Positions 1-5,658 of a stretch of 6,711 nt of DNA are shown here, piece after piece. The notes below the pieces were generated by a model. That model did no database searches and was not told the DNA's origin. It saw nothing but the letters and a program-made list of their open reading frames with translations. Within the stretch, counting starts at the first letter, position 1. Each line of letters begins with the position of its first letter. A program made the translations under genes and the position numbers. The stretch is from positions 1 through 6,711 of the forward strand of contig JAHFIE010000050.1 of the NCBI GenBank assembly GCA_023246565.1, read 5' to 3'. The DNA comes from Candidatus Magasanikiibacteriota bacterium. Lineage in GTDB: Bacteria; Patescibacteriota; Patescibacteriia; Magasanikbacterales; UBA922.

Positions 1-421
1 ATGAAAAACAATCCATGAAGCCTGAAAAAAATTTATCTACTCTTGTTGCTTTTTCCGGCTCTACTCCGATCGATACACATAATCCAACTAATTTTGTTCG
101 CTGATTAAAAATAGTGAGTGCTCTGGTAAAAAAATGTTCTGATTCTAAAATCATGACATCAGCATCCATAAAAACCAAGTAATCACCAATAGCACGACTC
201 GCCCCAAGATTACGCGCCTGAGCAATAGTCTGGCGTTTCACCTCATTATAAATAACAATTTTGTTGGTATATTTTTTAGCAATGGCAAGTGTCGTATCAG
301 TACTACCCCCATCAGAAATAATAATTTCATGATCGATAGTCCCAATACCATTTTTCAATATTTGCAAAGTTTTTTCAAGATATTTTTCTTCGGACAGTGT
401 AGGGATAATAATCGAAATCAT
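1..421 (-). CDS. Family 2 glycosyltransferase, N-terminal part (cut by left window edge)
   Basis: The reverse strand reads 140 codons without a stop from the ATG at 421 to the window edge, so the C-terminus lies outside. The protein opens with the GT-A start typical of family 2 (MISIIIPTLSEE). It then has DGGSTD at residues 37-42, the nucleotide-binding loop, a conserved AQARNLGA segment near 67-74, and the metal-binding DxD motif as DAD at 86-88. Family 2 enzymes transfer a sugar from a nucleotide-sugar donor to a lipid, glycan or other acceptor, usually at the inner face of the membrane. The acceptor cannot be predicted from this fragment. The gene is the last visible one of the minus-strand cluster and starts 21 bases after the preceding stop codon, without an obvious Shine-Dalgarno sequence, so translation may be coupled. 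The family assignment is firm; the role is unknown. Confidence 0.9.
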   Translation of the reverse strand, partial: MISIIIPTLSEEKYLEKTLQILKNGIGTIDHEIIISDGGSTDTTLAIAKKYTNKIVIYNEVKRQTIAQARNLGASRAIGDYLVFMDADVMILESEHFFTRALTIFNQRTKLVGLCVSIGVEPEKATRVDKFFSGFMDCFS

Positions 422-442
422 AAGCAATGAGGCAAAAGGAAA

Positions 443-916
443 TTATTCATTCGCCAATTCCCATGTCGCTCCTCCGAGGAGGTATCGGAGACTAGCACGT
501 TGTATACCAGTCCCTGGTTCCACTGGTATACCGGTTTTTTGTTCGCTTCCCGGTTCTATTTCGAATACGGGCAAATCTTCTTTTTGAATAACTATGCCCG
601 TAACCCGCACTTTTTTACCAAAAAATTTATCAGGCCAAAAATTAAGATCTTCGATCCACACTAACGAACCATTCGTAATAATAACCGCGCCACCCTTCGC
701 GTCTTCTGCTCTGCCAAGTATAGCGACCTCCTTACCAACCAAATTTTCCCATTGATTCGCCGGCACATTCATTGGCGCAGGTTCTTTTAGCACTCGGGAC
801 GTTGATGACGTACAACCAATACCAAGAGTAATGACAAGGATAATGAAAAGAAAACTGTTTAAAAAAATCCCACGCTCAATCAGGATATTTTTTATCGTTG
901 TTTGAATGGTATGCAT
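443..916 (-). CDS. Small membrane-anchored or lipoprotein-like protein with probable OB-type core
   Basis: This 157-residue protein has a basic N-terminus (K9, R15), a hydrophobic stretch at about 17-33 and a cysteine at 35 in the context TLGIGC. That resembles a lipoprotein signal peptide, although glycine at the -3 position is unusual, so an uncleaved membrane anchor is the alternative. A short linker rich in Pro and Asn follows. The core at about 56-118 alternates beta-like strands: WENLVGKEVAILGRA, then AKGGAVII, VWIEDLNFWPD, and GKKVRVTGIV. This W..LVGK.V...G...AKGGA...W...WP...GK.V.VTG pattern resembles small conserved hypothetical proteins with an OB-like barrel, recalled from memory and not searched. 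The tail (GIQRASLRYLLGGATWEL) looks like the normal end of that family, so the gene seems complete. It sits 19 bases after the oxidoreductase stop and has no clear ribosome binding site. Its function is unknown; it is likely exported and faces the outer side of the membrane. Confidence 0.75.
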   Translation of the reverse strand: MHTIQTTIKNILIERGIFLNSFLFIILVITLGIGCTSSTSRVLKEPAPMNVPANQWENLVGKEVAILGRAEDAKGGAVIITNGSLVWIEDLNFWPDKFFGKKVRVTGIVIQKEDLPVFEIEPGSEQKTGIPVEPGTGIQRASLRYLLGGATWELANE

Positions 917-935
917 ATACGTTTATGGTTGAAAA

Positions 936-2207
936 TTATTGTACAATATCATGTTGTAGAAGCCGAGCAGCAGCTACTCCACTCGATAATGCAGTTTCCA
1001 TGGAAGGTGATCCCAAATAATCACCGGCAAAATAGTAACCATACTTACCTTGATTCTCCCGCACTTCTCGAACAAAGTCAAAAGTAGCAATGGGCATAGT
1101 CTTTCCCCATGGTACGGCTTCTACAAGAGTAGCAGAGCTACTATCAGGAAATAAACGTCGTAATTCTTCACGCAACTGTTTTTCCAAATTAATTTTTGTG
1201 ATTGGTCGAGCATCACGGACTTTATAATTAACAATAAGATAACCAGGAGTAAGCCCAGGTGCCATGCTTTCTGCGCGAATAAGCGACGTAATACAGGCTT
1301 CATCATGATTCTTTGGCGCGGCAAAAACAGCAGTCCAATTGTCGGTATCATCAACTGACAAGGGTTTTTCCAAACGCATAACTACTGCATAAAAATGCGT
1401 ATAATCAAATGATGGAGCCTGAATAATAGATGTGTAGAGTGAATCAACGGGCTGGGCAAAAATAATACGATCAAATTTTTCCGCGCTTCCACGAGTAATT
1501 ATTTCTTTGTTGTTTATTTTTTGTACCATAGTTCCGAGACGAATTTCACCACCTGCTTTTTCAATGGCATTGGCTATGGCATGGGTAAACAAACCATTAT
1601 TCCCTCCAAAATCATGCCCTGTTCGTAAATCGCCATGCGTTAATGTCTGGTACACAAAGGGAGCGTAAAAGGACATACGAAACGCATCTAAACCAGAATA
1701 ACAATATCCTTGATTAACCGTGTCAATAAAACAACGTAAAACATTTTTTGATCCTGATCCTGCCTTCAGTACATCATTGATGGTTTTATCACCAAAATAA
1801 TTGATATCTGGAGCGCGAAAATCTGGCCATTGGCGAAGCCAAGCTGCGAGTAATTGAGAACCGAATTGTAATTTTTCTGTGTTGGCTACCGGTAATTTAC
1901 TTTCAGCAAAATACGGCCCGTCTGGATCAAGCTGATAATAAATATTAACATCCTTAATTTTTCGCAAATACTGAGTAAGTCCTAATTCCCGTATGAGACG
2001 ATGATAGGTATCATACCAGGGATAAATAATAAATCCGCCCACGTCAACAGAATGTCCATCAATAATAATACTCTTGACCCTACCACCAACGTCCTTGCGC
2101 GCTTCAAAAAGCGTTACTGCTACCCGATCATCTTTTACTAATGTATAAGCAGCTGATAATCCCGAAAGACCAGCACCAATAATTGCTATGTTTACTTTTG
2201 ATTTCAT
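936..2207 (-). CDS. FAD-dependent amine-oxidase-like oxidoreductase
   Basis: The 423-residue protein begins with a dinucleotide-binding Rossmann fold: GAGLSG at residues 11-16, an acidic residue at the end of the second strand (E35 in LFEARKDVGGR) and the GGR motif at 41-43. The C-terminus closes the FAD site with YYFAGDYLGSPSMETALSSG at about 391-410 followed by an Ala-rich helix. This arrangement is that of the amine oxidase superfamily, which includes monoamine oxidases, protoporphyrinogen oxidase and phytoene-desaturase-like enzymes. The length is normal for it. The middle, substrate-binding part matches no subfamily I can name, so the substrate is open. No signal peptide is visible, which suggests a cytoplasmic or membrane-associated enzyme. 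The start lies 4 bases after the stop of the HEXXH protein. GAGAAG within the last codons of that gene is a possible Shine-Dalgarno sequence 7 bases before the ATG. Coupled translation is likely. Confidence 0.9.
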   Translation of the reverse strand: MKSKVNIAIIGAGLSGLSAAYTLVKDDRVAVTLFEARKDVGGRVKSIIIDGHSVDVGGFIIYPWYDTYHRLIRELGLTQYLRKIKDVNIYYQLDPDGPYFAESKLPVANTEKLQFGSQLLAAWLRQWPDFRAPDINYFGDKTINDVLKAGSGSKNVLRCFIDTVNQGYCYSGLDAFRMSFYAPFVYQTLTHGDLRTGHDFGGNNGLFTHAIANAIEKAGGEIRLGTMVQKINNKEIITRGSAEKFDRIIFAQPVDSLYTSIIQAPSFDYTHFYAVVMRLEKPLSVDDTDNWTAVFAAPKNHDEACITSLIRAESMAPGLTPGYLIVNYKVRDARPITKINLEKQLREELRRLFPDSSSATLVEAVPWGKTMPIATFDFVREVRENQGKYGYYFAGDYLGSPSMETALSSGVAAARLLQHDIVQ

Positions 2208-2211
2208 AGTA

Positions 2212-3225
2212 TTACTTCTCTAGTTCTTCTCGAACAATCTGCATAACCCGCAATTGTTCAATCTCACGCTCAAGTTTATCTGCTTGAACCAAATTTTCCA
2301 GATCATACTCATCCAAACGTAATTTGTTTACTTCTTCATCAATACGTTTTTGTATGTGGGGATAGATTGCTTGATTATGATCCCAACCATGATCATGAGA
2401 AAAAAATCCCGGACGAATTATTTTAGCAATTTCTTGAGGATCAAATCCAAGCGCGTTCAATTGATCAATTGCCTGAACCGCGTAGATGAGTTTATCAAGA
2501 TCAAGACCTTCATACGTTGGATCACCAAAATCATCAGTACTCCCTTGGATTCTTCGTACAAGTTCAATTTTACTACTTCTCTGTGGCGGATTATTGGCGT
2601 CACGATTGGCATGTATCTCCTTTACCTCTCCAGAAGCTGACTGCGTTTTTATTTTTCTTGGCAAAGATTGTAGTGTTGAACGCAAATCTTTCATGGATAA
2701 ATTCTGGCGTGCGTGAACAATTTCATGACCAATCACACGCAGTCCTGGAGGCAAATACCCATACAACCCCAAACTAAGAATAATACCTTCTTTGGTCGGA
2801 ATTTTATTTTTAGTGGACGCTCTATTAAGAATACCATGGTATAAACCTTCACTATCAATTGATGCGTCATTCCATTTCACGAAGACTTCTGCAAGTTTTT
2901 TCTTGTCAAGCGCGTGTTCTGCTATTGCATCTAATAAACCCAGCTCTTCAAAATCACGTAAATAGTGTGTTTCATTTTGAATACGATCAAAAATTACACG
3001 GTACACTTCATCAAGCCGACCACTTTCTTTTAACTCGCCCAAACGTTTTTGTAATTCATCGTGTGAAATGGTTTTTTGGGCTTCCAATTCCCGTTTGGCT
3101 TCAATGAGACGATCAAAATCAACAACCAGATTTGAATCTGGATCTTCTTGGTCAACACGAGATGTGTTCCCCTGTTGACTGAGCGTCTCACCATGGTACG
3201 GTGATACCAGAGATTCTGAATGCAT
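2212..3225 (-). CDS. Unrecognised protein with HEXXH zinc-metallopeptidase-like motif
   Basis: I do not recognise this 337-residue protein as a member of a named family. It is highly charged and largely helical in appearance, with no signal peptide or membrane segment. In the centre, a hydrophobic stretch (IILSLGLYGYLPPGLRVIG, 148-166) leads into HEIVH at 167-171, a perfect HEXXH zinc-binding motif in the context GHEIVHARQN. About 32 residues later EIHANRDA (E203-A210) offers a glutamate third ligand in an E..A..DA setting like that of gluzincin peptidases. The first 60 residues are polar and probably flexible. The C-terminus (about 285-337) is strongly charged and could form a coiled coil. 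The gene lies between an aminotransferase (9 bases upstream) and the flavin oxidoreductase (4 bases downstream). No Shine-Dalgarno sequence is seen at its ATG. Peptidase activity is an inference from the motif; a zinc-binding or scaffold role is also possible. Confidence 0.8.
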   Translation of the reverse strand: MHSESLVSPYHGETLSQQGNTSRVDQEDPDSNLVVDFDRLIEAKRELEAQKTISHDELQKRLGELKESGRLDEVYRVIFDRIQNETHYLRDFEELGLLDAIAEHALDKKKLAEVFVKWNDASIDSEGLYHGILNRASTKNKIPTKEGIILSLGLYGYLPPGLRVIGHEIVHARQNLSMKDLRSTLQSLPRKIKTQSASGEVKEIHANRDANNPPQRSSKIELVRRIQGSTDDFGDPTYEGLDLDKLIYAVQAIDQLNALGFDPQEIAKIIRPGFFSHDHGWDHNQAIYPHIQKRIDEEVNKLRLDEYDLENLVQADKLEREIEQLRVMQIVREELEK

Positions 3226-3234
3226 ACAAATATT

Positions 3235-4491
3235 TCAGCTTGATAGTTCGTAGACTTCTTCAATACTTTGGATAAATAATTTCAATCCTTCTTCTAATAT
3301 TTCTTGGGATATGATCAGTGGCGGCATTAACTGAATACTACCTTCATCTCCAAGTTTGATAAGCAAATTATTCTTAAATGCTCTACGTACTACTTCGTCC
3401 GCAAAACCCGTATCAGGTTTCATTTCATGTTTATTATTAACAAACACAACCCCAATTTCCAAGCCCATACCCCGAACTTCACCAAATTTTGGATGATCGT
3501 GCAATCGTTTAGAAAGTATTTTCATAACCCAATTACCTTTTTGAGCACTTTGTTCCCACATTTTATCTCTCAGATGAACACGCAAGGTCGCGAGCGCAGC
3601 AGCACAAGCAACCGGAGACCAACCAAGTGTTGAAACAAGAACTGCGTCCCTGGTCGTAGGTTCAATAATTTCTCGCCTTGCAGCGACAGCTCCAATCGCT
3701 GCCCCACCATTGGCGATTGCTTTGGCAAATGTGGCAATATCAGGAACAACGTTTTCATGTTCCATGCCAAATAATTTTCCCGTCCGACTAAAACCAGTTC
3801 CTACTTCATCGAGAATCAAGAGCGTTCCATACTGTTCAGTAAGTTTACGAACGCCGCTTAAGAATCCTTTTGGTGCCACATAGGCCGATCCAAAGCCCGT
3901 AATTATACCTGGCTCAGTGACAAGTGCTGCTACATCTTTATTTTTAAGGATGTCTTCGAGCACCGTAAAAAAATCATCGAGTGTTTCTCTCTCAGACTTT
4001 TTGGTTAAAAATGTACTCGGATAATTGAGTTGTGAAAATTGCGGAACAAGCGGAGCAATTTTTGTTACATATTCGGGACGGTATCCAATAGAAATGTCAC
4101 CAATTGATTGACCATGGTATGTATCGTAAAAGCCAATAATCATTTTTCGACCAGTAGCCGCACGAGCAATTTTGATCGCCTGCTCGTTCGCTTCAGTACC
4201 GCTGACCGTACGACTTATTACATTTAATTCTTTCGGGAGAGCACGGAGAAGAGCTTGAGCATATTCATATTGGATTTCTTCTCCTGTTTCCATAGGAACA
4301 TAGACGTTCTTCTTAATTTGCGTGATCATAGCCTCGGCAATTTCTGGATGATTCCAGCCCAAATTAGTCACATTCCAGCCAGAAGAAAAATCAAGAATTT
4401 TGCGATCGTTTTGATCCCACAGATAACAACCCTCTGCTCTTTGTACCGTAAACTCCCATGGAGAATAGTAGGTGATGTTATTTTTTATCAT
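3235..4491 (-). CDS. Class III PLP-dependent aminotransferase
   Basis: The protein is a fold-type I aminotransferase of the class III group (4-aminobutyrate, acetylornithine and omega-amine transaminases). Counting from the chosen start (418 residues), it shows YLWD..DRKILDFSSG near 23-38, the phosphate-binding SGTEANE at 97-103, the ring-stacking YHG at 125-127, and LDEVGTGFSRTG with D228 for the pyridine nitrogen. K257 in ATFAKAIANGG is the Schiff-base lysine. All key residues are present, so it should be an active cytosolic enzyme moving an amino group between an amine or amino acid and a keto acid; the substrate is not evident. The start is ambiguous: the frame extends to a TTG at 4530 and ATGs at 4512 and 4500. 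I chose 4491 because the extra residues (MRFLGIMIVLMIS) are an odd hydrophobic prefix. The ATG at 4512 has a weak AGG four bases upstream and is the main alternative. It is the first gene of the minus-strand operon and ends in TGA. Confidence 0.9.
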   Translation of the reverse strand: MIKNNITYYSPWEFTVQRAEGCYLWDQNDRKILDFSSGWNVTNLGWNHPEIAEAMITQIKKNVYVPMETGEEIQYEYAQALLRALPKELNVISRTVSGTEANEQAIKIARAATGRKMIIGFYDTYHGQSIGDISIGYRPEYVTKIAPLVPQFSQLNYPSTFLTKKSERETLDDFFTVLEDILKNKDVAALVTEPGIITGFGSAYVAPKGFLSGVRKLTEQYGTLLILDEVGTGFSRTGKLFGMEHENVVPDIATFAKAIANGGAAIGAVAARREIIEPTTRDAVLVSTLGWSPVACAAALATLRVHLRDKMWEQSAQKGNWVMKILSKRLHDHPKFGEVRGMGLEIGVVFVNNKHEMKPDTGFADEVVRRAFKNNLLIKLGDEGSIQLMPPLIISQEILEEGLKLFIQSIEEVYELSS

Positions 4492-4543
4492 ACTTATCAT
4501 CAAGACAATCATGATACCTAAAAAACGCAAATTTAACGTTATA

Positions 4544-4573
4544 AATATACTACAGATGATTGACTTTTACCAA
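4544..4573 (-). promoter_or_regulatory. Probable promoter of the aminotransferase operon
   Basis: On the minus strand TTGGTA (4568-4573) and TATATT (4544-4549) are spaced by 18 bases, a fair sigma-70-type match. Transcription would begin near 4536, giving a leader of about 45 bases to the ATG at 4491. Its -35 box overlaps the spacer region of the plus-strand promoter, so the two divergent promoters could interfere with each other. The assignment rests on sequence match only. Confidence 0.4.
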
Positions 4574-4588
4574 TAAAACTAGTATGGT
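4560..4588 (+). promoter_or_regulatory. Sigma-70-type promoter of the HAD hydrolase gene
   Basis: TTGACT (4560-4565) and TATGGT (4583-4588) are separated by exactly 17 bases, close to the consensus TTGACA-17-TATAAT. Transcription would begin near 4595, giving a leader of about 48 bases before the ATG at 4643. The promoter lies in AT-rich sequence of the host type, whereas the gene it serves is GC-rich. Confidence 0.6.
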
Positions 4589-4604
4589 GGTGACTCACAC
4601 CAAC

Positions 4605-4625
4605 CTGTCCCTATGACTGGGACAG
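4605..4625 (+). promoter_or_regulatory. Leader hairpin upstream of the HAD gene
   Basis: CTGTCCC (4605-4611) and GGGACAG (4619-4625) form a perfect 7-bp inverted repeat around a 7-base loop (TATGACT). It falls just inside the predicted transcript and ends four bases before the ribosome binding site. It could be a 5' RNA-stabilising stem, a translation control element or an operator for a dimeric regulator. There is no U tract after it, so it is not a terminator. Confidence 0.55.
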
Positions 4626-4628
4626 TAC

Positions 4629-4635
4629 AGAGAGG
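4629..4635 (+). promoter_or_regulatory. Ribosome binding site deciding the HAD start
   Basis: AGAGAGG lies 7 bases before the ATG at 4643. It supports that start over the in-frame ATG at 4613, which would place the leader hairpin inside the coding region and has no such site. It is one of the clearest Shine-Dalgarno sequences in the window. Confidence 0.7.
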
Positions 4636-4642
4636 TTTATTC

Positions 4643-5155
4643 ATGAAAAGTACTAGCACAGAAGTCGAAGTCGTCATCTTCGACTTCGATGGAACGGCCA
4701 CTGACGCCGAAGTCGAGGGAGAATCCTACCGCGAAGGGTTCATCCTCGATCTCGCCACGCTCACGGGTCTGTCGATGGACCGCGTGCGTGCACTCACGGC
4801 TGAGTTCGAAGCGCAGGTGTTGGCAGATCCGGATAGCTACGGATGGGTCTACAACGGGAGGATCGTTGCTCCCGCAACGGTTGATCCATACCTCCGCATG
4901 GCCCCCGTGGCTCGGATGATCCTGGCAGACTCGGGTCTGCAGCTCCCCCCGGAGTTCGTGGATCGGCTCCTCACCGGAGTCCTGTACCGCCACAACTACG
5001 CGAAGACCAAGACGTGCTTCCAGCCCGACGCTCGTTCGACCTTCAACGTCGTGGGCGCCGAGAAGTACACCTACATTGTCACGAACTCGACGCCGTCCAA
5101 GGTGCAGGAGAAGGTCCGTGAACTCGCCCGTGACACTGGCGGTTCCCTCGACTGA
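4643..5155 (+). CDS. N-terminal piece of the HAD hydrolase (motifs I and II)
   Basis: If TGA terminates, this piece of 170 residues is what the ribosome makes from the good AGAGAGG site. It carries the nucleophile motif DFDGT, the cap-like region (with SYGWVYNGRIVAPATVDPYL near 65-84) and motif II VTNS, and stops after TGGSLD. It lacks the motif III lysine and the motif IV aspartates, so alone it should not be a functional phosphatase. Extending to the ATG at 4613 would add ten residues (MTGTVQRGLF) and is judged unlikely. Confidence 0.65.
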   Translation: MKSTSTEVEVVIFDFDGTATDAEVEGESYREGFILDLATLTGLSMDRVRALTAEFEAQVLADPDSYGWVYNGRIVAPATVDPYLRMAPVARMILADSGLQLPPEFVDRLLTGVLYRHNYAKTKTCFQPDARSTFNVVGAEKYTYIVTNSTPSKVQEKVRELARDTGGSLD

Positions 5156-5158
5156 CTC

Positions 5159-5509
5159 GTGGAACGAGTGCACGGCGACGCCAAGAAGTACGTGGTACAC
5201 GACGACTCGATCCCAGGCATCGAACACTCGCTCGAGCTCGAGGGTCTCAGACGTCCGGTTCTGCTCCAGAGGCCACACTACTACCATGTGCTCGAGGAGA
5301 TCCGAGCGAAGCATGGAGTCACCTGGGACAAGGTCGCAGTGGTCGGTGACATCTTCGAACTGGACCTCGCGCTCCCGTACGCACTCGGATGCACGATCAT
5401 CCTCGTCGCGAACGAGTACACGCCCATCTACGAACGGGACTTCGTCACGGCAAGCCCGAACGGCTACGTCGTCTCCTGCCTCGATGAGGTACGCAAGCTC
5501 CTCGTCTGA
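5159..5509 (+). CDS. C-terminal piece of the HAD hydrolase (motifs III and IV)
   Basis: The same frame resumes after the TGA. A GTG at 5159, three bases past the stop, could restart translation and give a 116-residue protein with AKKYVV (motif III) and VVGDIFELDLALPYALG (motif IV) followed by a normal HAD C-terminus. No convincing Shine-Dalgarno sequence precedes it (GGCGG lies about 14 bases upstream), so any expression would depend on reinitiation or readthrough. Two complementing HAD half-proteins are conceivable but have no precedent that I can name. Confidence 0.45.
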   Translation: MERVHGDAKKYVVHDDSIPGIEHSLELEGLRRPVLLQRPHYYHVLEEIRAKHGVTWDKVAVVGDIFELDLALPYALGCTIILVANEYTPIYERDFVTASPNGYVVSCLDEVRKLLV

Positions 5510-5547
5510 GAACGTCATGGGCTAGTGACCCGCAGGTTTGGTGCGAT

Positions 5548-5615
5548 AAAAACCACCCACAACTTGCTTAGATTCCAAATTATTGGAGTTTAAGCAGGAG
5601 GAGGGTGGTTTTTTT
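5548..5615. terminator. Composite bidirectional terminator between convergent genes
   Basis: AAAAACCACCC (5548-5558) pairs perfectly with GGGTGGTTTTT (5603-5613). Inside it TGCTTA (5565-5570) pairs with TAAGCA (5591-5596), and TCCAA (5574-5578) with TTGGA (5583-5587) around a 4-base loop. The A tract on the left and the T tract on the right make it an intrinsic terminator on both strands, serving the HAD gene (ends 5509) and the ATPase gene (ends 5659). The long three-part stem is larger than most terminators. Confidence 0.85.
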
Positions 5616-5658
5616 AATAACTTGGTGACTCTATGTCTGGTATATTGGATAGGTAGCA

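Larger units (their letters stand above)
4643..5509 (+). pseudogene. HAD-superfamily hydrolase gene interrupted by one in-frame TGA
   Basis: Read as one frame, 4643-5509 encodes 288 positions of a HAD phosphatase-like protein with a single internal stop (TGA at 5153-5155, codon 171). The catalytic motifs are in order: motif I DFDGT with nucleophile D14 and acid/base D16, and motif II as VTNS with T147. After the stop come a motif III lysine in GDAKKYVV (K181 or K182) and motif IV as VVGDIFELDL (D236, D241). A cap-like insert lies between motifs I and II. HAD enzymes of this type usually hydrolyse phosphate esters through an aspartyl-phosphate; the substrate is unknown. One G-to-A change from TGG (Trp) would explain the stop, and LDWLVERV would read naturally, but this is inference. 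The base composition (about 60% GC on sampled lines) and the lack of any TTA, CTA or TCA codon differ sharply from the neighbours and suggest horizontal acquisition. It is the only plus-strand gene, with its own promoter and terminator. Confidence 0.7.

Noticed and set aside
902..1087. A 61-codon plus-strand frame antisense to the oxidoreductase and small-protein junction
   Set aside because: It has no motif, and both real genes are read from the other strand.
4492..4530. Extended aminotransferase start at TTG 4530 giving a hydrophobic N-terminus as a possible signal or anchor
   Set aside because: The segment is only 13 residues, too short and without a basic start typical of export. The enzyme is of a cytosolic family, and the TTG would lie almost at the predicted transcript start.
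4643..5509. Alternative genetic code with TGA read as Gly or Trp
   Set aside because: The other genes contain no internal TGA. Reading through the HAD's final TGA would run 27 codons into the terminator hairpin, to a TAA at 5591. TGA also makes a sensible end for the aminotransferase.
4637..5518. A 293-codon open frame on the minus strand covering the whole HAD gene
   Set aside because: It is codon-aligned with the sense frame and stays open only because the sense gene uses no TTA, CTA or TCA. Its protein is a low-diversity string rich in Asp, Glu, Val, Arg and His with no motif, while the sense strand has four HAD motifs, a ribosome binding site, a promoter and a terminator.
5076..5525. A 149-codon Arg/Ser/Thr-rich plus-strand frame that bridges the internal TGA
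   Set aside because: It is the other reading frame of GC-rich coding sequence. The HAD motifs on both sides of the TGA lie in one and the same other frame, so a frameshift into this one is not needed.
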